Below are positions 11,321-21,608 of a DNA stretch of 64,000 nt, piece after piece. Source of the DNA: Prostheceraeus crozeri. Its lineage: Eukaryota > Platyhelminthes > Polycladida > Euryleptidae. The notes beneath the pieces are model-generated. The model saw nothing but the letters and a program-made list of their open reading frames with translations. It made no database searches and had not been told where the DNA came from. The stretch lies in contig CAJQUW010014290.1 of assembly GCA_907163375.1 (NCBI GenBank), positions 1-64,000 on the forward strand. Reading direction: 5' to 3'. Position 1 is the first letter of the stretch. Every line of letters starts with the position of its first letter. The translations under genes were made by a program, and so were the position numbers.

Positions 11321-12960
11321 CAGTCCGTTTCATAAAAAGTGGATCATCCTAAAATTTGACTAAATAAAACATAAGTATGATACAGAAAGCATTTTTCGTG
11401 TTATTTCATGTCCTAATATATTTAAATGTCCTTATATTATCTGATAAGCTATGATACAGTAACGGTTCTTAAGAAACTAATATTTTGTGGCCCTACCCTT
11501 ATTGTCAATGACGTTACCAATTCGTCTAGGCATTGATTCGATGATATCGTTGATTTTTGACTGATCTAACTTTCTTCACTCTCTTTTTAACAGTGACGTA
11601 AGTTGTGATACGCCATCTGTAGGTAGCAGTGAACGACGAACGTTACGTTTTAGAATACTCCATACATTTTCTATGGGATTCAGATTAGGAGAACGAGCTG
11701 GCCAAGATAATGTCCTAAGCCCTAATTGAGACTTGCATAAGTTGACTCTACTACTCCTGTGACACGTAGCATTATCATCCATAAATAACCAAGTCGATGG
11801 ATCACCAAGTTGATCTGTCATTTGGCCAATGTTCATTTGTAAAACATTCACATAGCGTTCAGAATTCATGGTTCCTTGATTTATGTGAAGTTCAGAGCGG
11901 TCATTGGTCCAAATGACAGCCCAAATCAGTAGAGTCGCACCACCTTGTACTCGGGGACGATGTAAATGTCTCGGAATTTCCTGATCAGATTTTATCCATA
12001 ATCTCAATCGACCATCACTATCCTTCAGACGGACTGATGCCTCATCAGACCAGACAACCCGATCCCATTGATTTCGCCAGTGACAATGACTCATTGCCCA
12101 TCTGAGACGTCTTTTTGTATGCTGATCTGATTCGATCTGAAAGGGCCTCTTACAGCTCTTGAAATTCGACTCAATAAGTCTTCTACGAATAGTGGACTTA
12201 GAAATAGACGAGTCTAGTGCAGCCATCTCAGTTAACGAGAGACTTGGATCAACTTTAACAAATCTCAAAATTAGGCAGTCTCTACGTTTGGATATTTTGC
12301 GTGGCCGGCCAGAGCCCACTTTACGACAGAGTCAAAAATTATCATTATGCCATCGATGCACATTTGTGTAAGGGACATTTAGTCGCTTGCTTGTAGCTCG
12401 CAGTTCTAGCAAGGCTGACACTTTGCCTTTTGTGAATGCGATCTCGTTATTGTTCATTTGTACTTTGTATTGTTTTCAACCGGTAAGAGATAGATTTATA
12501 GCTGAAAGCAATCAGGAGTGCTGCCAACACCACCGCAACGAAGTCAGGAAGCTATGGAACATGAAGTCCTGTTAATCACATGTAGCAGTTACATTATTGT
12601 TGATGAATAATGGTGCTATACTGGCTCTGATTGACCGATTTTCTTTATTTTTGTTTTGCTTGATAGCTTTTGGCTTGTAGAACAGCATATTACATAACAA
12701 AGGAAACAAATGTAATTTTACAAGAGTGAGGTATGATTTTGTGTAACATTGCTAAATGAAGATCAAATTATCTACTACTTTTTTATCTGTAACAGGAAAA
12801 CAACTCAATATTCATGCTTGAAATTTCCAACAATGATATTAGTAAGCACAACTGACATATCTTCCAAATTTCAGAGAAATTCGTTCAAGTTTGGCGGAGT
12901 TAGACAAAGTTGAAGTTGAGGCGATGTTTAAGGGTGATCCATTTTTTATGAAACAATCTG
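11321..12960 (-). mobile_element. Tc1-type DNA transposon, nearly complete
   Basis: A 1640-bp element flanked by TA at 11319-11320 and 12961-12962. The terminal inverted repeats are about 29 bp: the left begins CAGTCCGTTTCATAAAAAG and the right, read inward, CAGATTGTTTCATAAAAAA. It encodes one minus-strand transposase. Size, TA target and DD34E transposase fit the Tc1 group of the IS630-Tc1-mariner superfamily. The matching ends and nearly open gene suggest fairly recent activity. Confidence 0.92.
11576..12457 (-). pseudogene. Tc1-family transposase (DD34E), one internal stop
   Basis: Read from an ATG at 12457-12455 this frame has 293 codons. Residues 1-41 hold a helix-turn-helix-like segment (SALLELRATSKRLNVPYTN, HRWHND). 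Codon 42 is TGA. Residues 48-54 are GSGRPRK, the AT-hook-like hinge between the two DNA-binding halves. The catalytic domain has D138 (VVWSDEAS), D228 (MDDNATCH) and E263 (SPNLNPIENVW), with 34 residues between the last two, i.e. DD34E. The length is somewhat shorter than the usual 340 or so, mostly at the N-terminus. The largest uninterrupted frame, 11576-12319, starts after the stop. The family cuts and pastes at TA dinucleotides. Confidence 0.9.
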
Positions 12961-12962
12961 TA

Positions 12963-13780
12963 GTAGACGATCATCATCTTTCTCACAAGAGCCGTGACCC
13001 TTCTTGGTAGCGATATAATGACGATTTCACCCGACTTCCGGAAAACCGCTCATTAAAGAGCCCACTTATCGGTCTTACTAGTTTGTCTATGATCTATCGA
13101 TCGTGTTAGCAAATACACATAATGTAGCTTGCACAATGCAGTACAGGGCAAACTGCTGAAGCAGAATGACCATATACGTTTTATAGCGCTTGATCAATTC
13201 ATGAATAGCATGTGCGGAGAGACTTACGATCCTTCATATCTACTTTCAGTCTATTTCTTTTACTCTTTGCAATAAATGAAGGCTTTGGTGCTCTACTTCC
13301 AAGTATTTTGCCTTGATTATGCGATTTATTACTTGCGTCAAAATCAAGCATTTCTTACTAACAGCAAAACGGCAGCGTTAGTTCCTCATTTTTGGTCATT
13401 TGGCAAGGTTAGTGAATAAAAATAAAATCAAAAATCTGGTCCGTTTCGAGAATTCGCTCCTTCTTAAGAGAAATTCAAATCAAAAACAAATTGTACTTAT
13501 CAATAAACGATTTAATTTCTATCTTCTTTATCGTTCATGAATTTTAATTTTAGATGGGCAACCGCTTTGTGTTTGAGAGATTTTTCTTTGCGTTTTATAT
13601 ATTTGCTGTTAGGCCTTGCTCAATCGAAAAAGGAGAAACCTCTCAGCCTTTCATTCCCGTTCTCAGTCTGCCATAATTTTATGCATTATGTGGAAACTAA
13701 AGCCCTTGCGAATCTAGAAAAGTTAAATATTGTTCCAAAACTATTCACGGTGAACTTATGATATCATCTTAGGCCCATGA
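12963..13780. other. No gene recognised
   Basis: AT-rich flank of the Tc1 element. One 74-codon frame (13537-13761) has no recognisable motif. Confidence 0.4.
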
Positions 13781-13784
13781 GAAA

Positions 13785-14018
13785 ATGAGGAAAATCTCTT
13801 TAGATCGGATCACATTTAGCTTCAGATGGTTCAATGAGATACACGAGGATATCAAATTCACCGAAGAAATTCCAGAAAATAAACAGCTGAGGTTCTTAGA
13901 TATTGTAATCTATATTGATGACGAATCCTATAGTTTGCCAAGCTATAGGGCGTACTCAAAAGGACAGCATTCAAATACATTGAATAAAGACAGCCTTGTC
14001 CAACTCCGCAACCAATAG
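13785..14018 (+). pseudogene. Penelope-like reverse-transcriptase fragment
   Basis: A 77-codon frame reading FNEIHEDIKFTEE, NKQLRFLDIVIYID and a degenerate YRAYSKGQHSNTLN. This aligns by pattern with the segment of Penelope-like reverse transcriptases just after the YVDD box: 'ihp.ikFT.e', 'lpFLDv.i', 'YRKpt...'. The intact relative at 16.6-17.9 kb has LHFTSEVGNKELPFLDVLL and YRKPTFTG there. The YRKP motif is degraded. A 61-bp portion (13936-13996) is duplicated at 19687-19747. Confidence 0.5.
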
Positions 14019-14197
14019 CATAATTACGTAAAACGTATAGGTGCAATAACGAAGATAACGAAAACAAATCTTTGGAAAAATTGCATCTGAAATAAGAATT
14101 TAATGGTGATACCAGGGATTGCAAATACCCGGGTTTTTGCAGCCACCCTGATCCCGCTTCCGGATCCGGATCCTAGACCCGGGTACCCGGGCGGATC

Positions 14198-14312
14198 CCG
14201 GATCCAATGATCAAAAGTGATAAAACTGCATGTAATTCGTTTTCATTCTCATGAAACATTGAATAGTCTGGTACCTGAGATTAAGTTTAAATTATGCGTT
14301 TCATAATAACTT
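14198..14312 (+). repeat. Internal direct repeat of the hAT element (left)
   Basis: About 115 bp, starting near a GGATCCCGGATC word, repeated at 18155-18269 with roughly 88 percent identity by eye. The two copies lie on opposite sides of the Penelope dimer but belong to the host element. Confidence 0.7.
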
Positions 14313-14520
14313 GTGAGACCCTCGTAGAAAACTTAGAAGATTTCTCAAGGAATTTGAAGAGAAACGTATTTGAAGAGATATTAGCTATTCAATGCAACTG
14401 CAACAATAAACGGAATATTTTAATCAGAGTTCATGTATTCTATAAATCACGTGGTTACAATCTGCAACGAAGAAAAGGTTATTTAAATACTACGTATAAA
14501 CAATTAAACAATAGGTATTG

Positions 14521-14832
14521 TTAGTTAAATATCTTTAAGAAATAAGAGCTACCATTATAACCTAATGTTCGGTTAAGCAATGGATTGCTACTAAAAATTT
14601 TTATAGATTCAACAATGCTAATCTCAAAGTCCGAGTTTCCACGGTAAATGATTTTAAAGCAATCATTATAGTTACGAAAACAATGGTTACATTGTTCTAT
14701 GTGTTGTGCAATGGCACTATTGCCACTTAAGTGTTCAAGTTTACGTTGATGCAGACGTCTTTTGGTTTTGCCAATATATTGGCAATCAGGATCAACCTGA
14801 CATTGAAAGCAATAGACAAGACGCGATTGCAT
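14521..14832 (-). CDS. Penelope GIY-YIG endonuclease (left arm)
   Basis: A 103-codon frame holding the C-terminal nuclease: YCFQCQ (Cys pair), QYIGKTKRRLHQRKLEH (YIG with the catalytic-type Arg), AQHIEQCNH (His pair) and SIVESIKI near the end. The C-C-H-H arrangement is the Penelope-group variant of GIY-YIG. It is separated from the reverse-transcriptase frame by a small deletion. In the right arm the same region is fused in frame. Confidence 0.9.
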   Translation of the reverse strand: MQSRLVYCFQCQVDPDCQYIGKTKRRLHQRKLEHLSGNSAIAQHIEQCNHCFRNYNDCFKIIYRGNSDFEISIVESIKIFSSNPLLNRTLGYNGSSYFLKIFN

Positions 14833-14868
14833 GTCTGGACCTAACTTACTTTTAAGGGAGAAATATCT

Positions 14869-16209
14869 TCAGTAATATCTAACCTTGCATTCCAAGTTAA
14901 GTTTACGAAATATTTTTACTAACTTATTACTAAATTTCTGTGATGCATAACCCACGAAGGGGATTTTGATTATTTTATTGAAGTCATTATCAATTGTAAC
15001 GCGTGAAGAATTGTTTAATTTACGACCTATAAATTTGTTAATTGTTGATTGAATTAATTGCAATGGATAGCCATTTCTACTTAAGATATTGGTAATTTTA
15101 TTACATTCATTATGGAATAGATTCCAATTGGTGGATACATTGTAAGCACGATGAAGCATGCCTAATACTAGTGTGTTTTTCCAATTGCGAGGACATAAAG
15201 CATTGAAATTCAGTAAAAGACCTGTAAAGGTAGGTTTACGATAAATCTCAGTAAGTATATTGTCCTCATCAATTTTCAGAAGGACATCTAGAAACGGTAA
15301 TTCTTTATTGCCCACTTCTGATGTAAAGTGCAAGTTACTGTGTTGAATGTTTAGAAAATTATGGAATACATCTATGTGTTGTTCATTGTTAAATACAGCT
15401 ATGATATCATCCACATAACGACGATACACAACAGGAGAGAAAGGTAAGTCCTGCCATTTATGTTCTAGATTAGCTAAGAAGACGTTAGCAAGGGTTGGAC
15501 CCAACGGGCTACCCATACTTACACCATCCACCTGTTGGTATACAGTATCATTCATAAGAAAGCAACCAGACGTGGCAAATTTTAATAAGTCTTTAAATAC
15601 TTTTTCTTCGTACTTCGGTTTATTGGCATTACTAGGTGAGTACACTAATTTAGTTGCAATGTTGATTGCTTCAGTTACGGGTACGTTGGTAAATAAGTTT
15701 TCGACGTCAAAGCTCACAAGGGTGCTATGACGGTTTATTTTATGTTTAACATCATCTAATACACTAATGAAATCATTAGTTGATTTCAACATAAGGTCAT
15801 CATTGATATGTGGTTTAATTAAATTGTCTAAGTATTTAGCTAATTTATAATTAGCAGCACCAATAGTACTAACTATCGGTCGAACAGGGTAATTGTTCTT
15901 ATGTACTTTTACGGTACCATAGATACGTGCAATGTTACTACCAGAAGGCAGTATGTCCTTATAAACGCTGTCATCAACTTTATTTTTTACATATTTATTG
16001 AGATAGCGAGATAATTTATTTTCCTCGATACAAACAGGATGTTTTTTAATATCATTAGGTACAGGAATTATTTTAAATTTAGAAGAATCACTCAATATCG
16101 CATTAAGTTTATGATTATAGTCATCAGTATCTACAAGCACGATACCTTGACCTTTATCAAAAGAACAAATCTTTAAGTTACGAATCTTAGATAGTCTATT
16201 TAAATACAC
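14869..16209 (-). CDS. Penelope-like reverse transcriptase (left arm)
   Basis: A 446-codon frame. The N-terminal half includes KICSFDKGQGIVLVD and RIYGTVKVHK. The reverse-transcriptase core follows: motif A (LVSFDVENLFTNVPV), motif B (DGVSMGSPLGPTLANVFL), the catalytic YVDD box (YRRYVDDIIAVF), LPFLDV and YRKPTFTG. Then come the NGYP linker and IPFVGYASQ. The frame closes early because a short deletion near 14869 puts the endonuclease (14521-14832) in another frame. The true 5' part of the gene is cut off at the dimer junction. It is clearly related to Penelope/PLE reverse transcriptases, which are closer to telomerase than to LTR enzymes. Confidence 0.9.
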   Translation of the reverse strand: MYLNRLSKIRNLKICSFDKGQGIVLVDTDDYNHKLNAILSDSSKFKIIPVPNDIKKHPVCIEENKLSRYLNKYVKNKVDDSVYKDILPSGSNIARIYGTVKVHKNNYPVRPIVSTIGAANYKLAKYLDNLIKPHINDDLMLKSTNDFISVLDDVKHKINRHSTLVSFDVENLFTNVPVTEAINIATKLVYSPSNANKPKYEEKVFKDLLKFATSGCFLMNDTVYQQVDGVSMGSPLGPTLANVFLANLEHKWQDLPFSPVVYRRYVDDIIAVFNNEQHIDVFHNFLNIQHSNLHFTSEVGNKELPFLDVLLKIDEDNILTEIYRKPTFTGLLLNFNALCPRNWKNTLVLGMLHRAYNVSTNWNLFHNECNKITNILSRNGYPLQLIQSTINKFIGRKLNNSSRVTIDNDFNKIIKIPFVGYASQKFSNKLVKIFRKLNLECKVRYY

Positions 16210-16245
16210 TCACTGAAGGAATTCGAAGATAACTGCAATGACACT

Positions 16246-16506
16246 TTGAAAAGTAAACGTAACCGTATGTTACACATGACTTTAAATAGACTATCTAAGA
16301 TTCGTAACTTAAAGATTTGTTCTTTTGATAAAGGTCAAGGTATCGTGCTTGTAGATACTGATGACTATAATCATAAACTTAATGCGATATTGAGTGATTC
16401 TTCTAAATTTAAAATAATTCCTGTACCTAATGATATTAAAAAACATCCTGTTTGTATCGAGGAAAATAAATTATCTCGCTATCTCAATAAATATGTAAAA
16501 ATATAA
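16246..16506 (+). pseudogene. Penelope N-terminal fragment (right arm)
   Basis: An 86-codon frame matching the start of the left-arm protein (LSKIRNLKICSFDKGQG), with about 12 extra upstream residues (KSKRNRMLHMT) and an open frame reaching back to about 16220. It ends where the right arm has lost about 0.2 kb, so it is not continuous with the reverse-transcriptase frame at 16572. Confidence 0.85.
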
Positions 16507-16571
16507 ATGTATAAATATAATTAGCTAAATACTTAGACAATTTAATTAAACCACATATCAATGATGACCTT

Positions 16572-17855
16572 ATGTTGAAATCAACTAATGATTTCATTAG
16601 TGTATTAGATGATGTTAAACATAAAATAAACCGTCATAGCACCCTTGTGAGCTTTGACGTCGAAAACTTATTTACCAACGTACCCGTAACTGAAGCAATC
16701 AACATTGCAACTAAATTAGTGTACTCACCTAGTAATGCCAATAAACCGAAGTACGAAGAAAAAGTATTTAAAGACTTATTAAAATTTGCCACGTCTGGTT
16801 GCTTTCTTATGAATGATACTGTATACCAACAGGTGGATGGTGTAAGTATGGGTAGCCCGTTGGGTCCAACCCTTGCTAACGTCTTCTTAGCTAATCTAGA
16901 ACATAAATGGCAGGACCTACCTTTTTCTCCTGTTGTGTATCGTCGTTATGTGGATGATATCATAGCTGTATTTAACAATGAACAACACATAGATGTATTC
17001 CATAATTTTCTAAACATTCAACACAGTAACTTGCACTTTACATCAGAAGTGGGCAATAAAGAATTACCGTTTCTAGATGTCCTTCTGAAAATTGATGAGG
17101 ACAATATACTTACTGAGATTTATCGTAAACCTACCTTTACAGGTCTTTTACTGAATTTCAATGCTTTATGTCCTCGCAATTGGAAAAACACACTAGTATT
17201 AGGCATGCTTCATCGTGCTTACAATGTATCCACCAATTGGAATCTATTCCATAATGAATGTAATAAAATTACCAATATCTTAAGTAGAAATGGCTATCCA
17301 TTGCAATTAATTCAATCAACAATTAACAAATTTATAGGTCGTAAATTAAACAATTCTTCACGCGTTACAATTGATAATGACTTCAATAAAATAATCAAAA
17401 TCCCCTTCGTGGGTTATGCATCACAGAAATTTAGTAATAAGTTAGTAAAAATATTTCGTAAACTTAACTTGGAATGCAAGGTTGTTATGACCTCGTTCAA
17501 AACTGGAAGATATTTCTCCCTTAAAAGTAAGTTAGGTCCAGACATGCAATCGCGTCTTGTCTATTGCTTTCAATGTCAGGTTGATCCTGATTGCCAATAT
17601 ATTGGCAAAACCAAAAGACGTCTGCATCAACGTAAACTTGAACACTTAAGTGGCAATAGTGCCATTGCACAACACATAGAACAATGTAACCATTGTTTTC
17701 GTAACTATAATGATTGCTTTAAAATCATTTACCGTGGAAACTCGGACTTTGAGATTAGCATTGTTGAATCTATAAAAATTTTTAGTAGCAATCCATTGCT
17801 TAACCGAACATTAGGTTATAATGGTAGCTCTTATTTCTTAAAGATATTTAACTAA
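16572..17855 (+). CDS. Penelope reverse transcriptase and GIY-YIG endonuclease (right arm)
   Basis: A 427-codon frame from motif A to the natural end. Landmarks are SFDVENLFTNVP (about residue 28), DGVSMGSPLGP (90), YVDD (125), LPFLDV (165), YRKPTFTG (182), NGYP (246) and IPFVGYASQ. The endonuclease has YCFQC, QYIGKTKRRLHQRKLEH and HIEQCNH. Unlike the left arm, the nuclease is fused in frame. Conserved RT blocks upstream of motif A are missing through the internal deletion, so the protein is unlikely to be functional. The residues match the left arm throughout, implying a very young pair or an artefact. Confidence 0.9.
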   Translation: MLKSTNDFISVLDDVKHKINRHSTLVSFDVENLFTNVPVTEAINIATKLVYSPSNANKPKYEEKVFKDLLKFATSGCFLMNDTVYQQVDGVSMGSPLGPTLANVFLANLEHKWQDLPFSPVVYRRYVDDIIAVFNNEQHIDVFHNFLNIQHSNLHFTSEVGNKELPFLDVLLKIDEDNILTEIYRKPTFTGLLLNFNALCPRNWKNTLVLGMLHRAYNVSTNWNLFHNECNKITNILSRNGYPLQLIQSTINKFIGRKLNNSSRVTIDNDFNKIIKIPFVGYASQKFSNKLVKIFRKLNLECKVVMTSFKTGRYFSLKSKLGPDMQSRLVYCFQCQVDPDCQYIGKTKRRLHQRKLEHLSGNSAIAQHIEQCNHCFRNYNDCFKIIYRGNSDFEISIVESIKIFSSNPLLNRTLGYNGSSYFLKIFN

Positions 17856-18154
17856 CAATACCTATTGTTTAATTGTTTATACGTAGTATTTAAATAACCT
17901 TTTCTTCGTTGCAGATTGTAACCACGTGATTTATAGAATACATTGACTGAGTATATCTCCACCGTCTAAACATTCGTTAATCAGAGTTCGTTTTTGTTGA
18001 TGTTTAAAAGGAAAGTTAAATAAGAATTTTGAAGAATGAATGTGTAGTGTGCTTGGTGCAGGTTTTTTTCACATTTCATGATCAATAAGAAAATGAATCA
18101 TTAATCACCAATCAGGACAAGCACTAAGCTAAATGGAGATCATATGAGATGGAT

Positions 18155-18269
18155 CCCGGATCATATGATGAAAAGTGATAAAACTGGATGTAATTCGTTT
18201 TCATTATCATGAAACATTGAATAGTCTGGTTCCTGAGATTAAGGTTACATCATGCATTTCATAATACAT
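18155..18269 (+). repeat. Internal direct repeat of the hAT element (right)
   Basis: Right partner of 14198-14312. Both continue through 'GAAACATTGAATAGTCTGGT' and diverge soon after 'TTTCATAATA'. Confidence 0.7.
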
Positions 18270-19686
18270 AAAAACATACTAATGAAGTGATATTGAAATC
18301 CTAGGATTTTGCTATCGCCAATTGCAGTTGTCACTCTGGTTCTCAGTTGTCATCACCTTTTTACAAAATATCATTACTAAATATTTGGATGATTACAAGT
18401 ATCTAAAATATCGGTAATACAATCAGAGAGTGAGCATAGAGAGATGTGTACTCTTTCTTAAGACAGGATAACTGTAATTGAATTTCTGATTTAATTAAGT
18501 TTACATTTACTATGATTGTCAATCAAAAAAACAATTTCAACAGCGATAAAGAAGTATATTTAATTAAAAGAAAGGAAAGACAGCAAACTTGCTCTTATTT
18601 GTGTTTATTTAACTAATATGCGCATATCCAACTATTATAGACTTATTAATAATACAGCTGCTGTTCATTGTAAGTGTAAGGTAGTCGGATCAATATCATA
18701 TGTTTGGAGAAGCACAATAGATTTTTTATGTTATTAGCCTTGAAAGTCATGGATGTCCATTTATTCCTTGGTGTGGATTAGTAAAGCGGGTGCAGTGGTC
18801 ACAAGTCTACAACGGTGACATAACAATTAGAATGAACAAAGCATGAAAAGTTACGTCATCTTTTTTGCACATTAATACATGTAGATGGTCATTTAATACC
18901 GAGCTACAGATATTCCTGGACAAATATTTCTTTTAAGATTTATATTCGCATTCTTGGCTGCCAATTTACTACTCTAATAGAGTAACGAGAAAAACAAGTC
19001 TGAGGTTCAATAACTTTGTAACTTTCTATCGTAAAATAGGAGTTTCTACATCATTAATGATCATCAACATCTCATAATAAAAGCTCTTCGCTGGATCCGG
19101 GATCCGGCAGATCTCATATCGGATCTCGGATCCGGATATTTACAACAGGATCCGCCAGATCCCGGATCCGGATCTTGACCCGGTGCAATCCCTGGGTGAA
19201 ACCGATGAATTAAAAATTACTGTGAAGAGTGTTAATCTATCCACTTTTTGAATTGGGATCCACTATCTGTGTAGCATAAAACTTACAGTTTTGCAAGCAA
19301 AGTTGCTGTGAGTAATGTTTTAAGGTTGTTGACATCATTTGCTTGCATGAAAAATGCTTTGAATTTTTCAGAATTTGAATTGTTTATTATGCCATAAAAT
19401 GACATGATTTAGGCTTGATTATAAATGGTGAAGTACCCATTTATAGATAATACAGTTAATACGAACATGTCGATCGATCAGATTAATTATTAATGCACAG
19501 CATAGCCTACTCAGAACAATTATCAAAAAGAACAGAAAAAAATGCAGATCACGACCTTTACATAAAAGGCAAAGCGCATCATTCTTTTTTTAGAAGCACT
19601 CTCAACTTCGACATTTTGATTATTGAGTATCATTTTACTTGTCACAATATAATTATCAAATATCAAATATTAATATCATGTTATTT

Positions 19687-19747
19687 GCCAAACTATAGGG
19701 GGTACTCAAACGGACAGCATTCAAATACATTGAATAAAGACAGCTTT
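19687..19747 (+). repeat. Duplicate of part of the 13.9-kb Penelope fragment
   Basis: Close match (about 92 percent by eye) to 13936-13996, sharing the words 'GGACAGCATTCAAATACATT' and 'GAATAAAGACAGC'. The two copies flank the 5-kb hAT element in direct orientation. Confidence 0.7.
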
Positions 19748-19819
19748 GATGATCAAGTATCATTTTATTTGTCATAATGTTCGAAACAGAAGTAAATTCA
19801 ACTTGAAAAGTATGAGCTA

Positions 19820-20015
19820 CACCGCCGAGAGAGGAGAGAGAGAGAGAGGGAGACGAGGAGACCCCGCCTTGTCGCTCGCGCTGAATTTGTTCAAAACGAA
19901 CCAGGGTAGGTGGAGCTTTCGATTTTATTCTTCGTCATCACTTACGTATGCCTGAAATTTCGTAAAAACTGAAAGATAGAGAGAGAGAGAGCGAAAGAGA
20001 GAGAAGTAAGAGAGG
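19820..20015 (+). repeat. GA-rich low-complexity sequence
   Basis: Two GA microsatellite tracts, 19826-19862 and 19974-20014, with a GC-richer segment between and after them (to about 20090). The overlapping frame at 19746-19955 is a product of the repeat, not a gene. Confidence 0.8.
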
Positions 20016-20099
20016 ATTAAAAGCAGCGTCTATCGAAATCGCTAGAGACAGAGGAGACGGCCGACTCTGGCCGTCGAGGAAGGGTCGCCTTCAAGATGA

Positions 20100-21606
20100 A
20101 TATTGTACTTGTCAGAAATAAGTGCTTGATGTATAGTGAATAGTTCGATAACTTGGTTCTGATTCCATTGTCAAAAATCAATTGAAATCATGAATGAAAA
20201 ATGGCAGTTTTGGGGTTTTGATCATGCATTGCATGCTTGATTTGTTATTTACGTGGAATATTCGTGATTTTCTCATAAGCCTTATTAAATGAATTTGATG
20301 TGAAAGCTTCTGCAATTTCTCTATTTTCGAAGCTTAATTTATTTTTCAGATAAATGCTGTGTAAAAATTGCTGCACTATTCGAACCCAACCAGAAAGCCA
20401 GGAAGGAAACATATTATTGAGGAAATTCATCAATACAATAAAATGATAGTTAGCTGAGTATTCTGAAATATAGCTCTACCTAAGTAAATTTGTCGCCGTT
20501 AGATATAGTGTCGGAAAAAAGGCAGCTAAAATGTTCTGCCTGTAGTCAGTTGTGGCTAAATTAATGTCTACTTTCGCTCATCGCATTAAAGACTTGAAAC
20601 TCATCGCATTAAGAACTAGCTAGCAAAGCTGGGTTATATGAACTAACTCTGACAAAAATATTGAAGTGTCTAACTTTCCGCATAAACACATTTTCTGATA
20701 ATGGACTGAATTTAGAGATAAAACATTTTACAAACTTACTTTTCTTCAAATATATTTGCTATCCTGTGACAGAATGCAACTTCAGTTTGCCACTAATATG
20801 AAGTAAGACACCTGAGTCTTGAAACTGTAACAAAATTAGTCATGAGTGTCAAGCATAACCATCACTTTGATAAAACTCGTCGGATGTAAATTCATCGCCA
20901 TGAAATGGATATTCCACAGTCACCGACAGTGTTTTCCGATAAGTCAACTGACAATACGACGAATTATCATATTTAACTTATTCAAGAGATTGTAATTCAA
21001 ATCTCAATGACAATGCTCATTATGTGTCTACAGAAAACTAAACCGAGATCTTAAAAACCAAAAGATTTAGTTTTTTCACGGAGATAATGGTCCTAAGGTC
21101 TGTAAAAATATTTGAACAACTTCAAAAAAGTTAAATTTTTGTAAATTATTCACATATTACAATCGAATACTTGACATTTTAATAGCTAAGTAATATGAAT
21201 AGAATTTTGTATCAAATAGGATGAAAATGTTCTGACAAGAATCTTAAAGCATTTAACTTAGACAAATCAAGTTCATTGAAGTAAATTTCATGAACAGCAT
21301 TGTGATCAAAGTCTCCATACAAAAGATTGAGAGCTTCTTCTGACATAGTTAGGAACCTATTTGTCCAACAGGTGCAAAGGATCCATCAAATTTTGACTTA
21401 CATGAATCATCCACTAACAGAATGCAACATGTTGAAGGGTCAATGAAAATAATCGTCTAGAATTGAGTTGCAAATCGTTCGAATCGCAATAGACGGTTGA
21501 AATGCATGTGCATGTAGAATATATGCACTAAATTTCATTGGGTGCGACTTTATAAATTGTAACATCTGAGTCATGACAGCATGTTCAATTTATACTTGCG
21601 ATTAAG
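20100..21606. other. No gene recognised
   Basis: AT-rich sequence with short frames only. No inverted termini, satellites or protein motifs were found. Confidence 0.4.
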
Positions 21607-21608
21607 TA

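Larger units (their letters stand above)
14433..17976. mobile_element. Head-to-head dimer of Penelope retroelements
   Basis: Two near-identical Penelope-like copies in inverted orientation, 5' ends meeting near 16209 and 3' ends outward. The left arm runs from about 16208 down to 14433 and the right arm from 16209 to 17976. A perfect 13-bp direct repeat TTAATCAGAGTTC flanks the whole pair (14420-14432 and 17977-17989), indicating a single insertion. The arms share the same translated protein over more than 300 residues. The right arm has about 65 bp more 5' sequence and a 33-bp 3' tail absent from the left. It also has an internal loss of roughly 0.2 kb near 16500, filled by AT-rich sequence. 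Confidence 0.9.
14113..19194. mobile_element. hAT-type non-autonomous element
   Basis: The ends are inverted: CAGGGATTGCAAATACCCGG on the left and, read inward from the right, CAGGGATTGCACCGGGTCAA. The flanking 8-bp duplication is GGTGATAC / GGTGAAAC (7 of 8). CAGGG termini with 8-bp duplications are typical of hAT. Both subterminal zones are GC-rich with repeated GGATCC/CCGGATCC words, unlike the AT-rich surroundings. About 3.5 kb of the interior is the later Penelope dimer, so the element itself is about 1.5 kb. No hAT transposase is visible. Confidence 0.75.
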
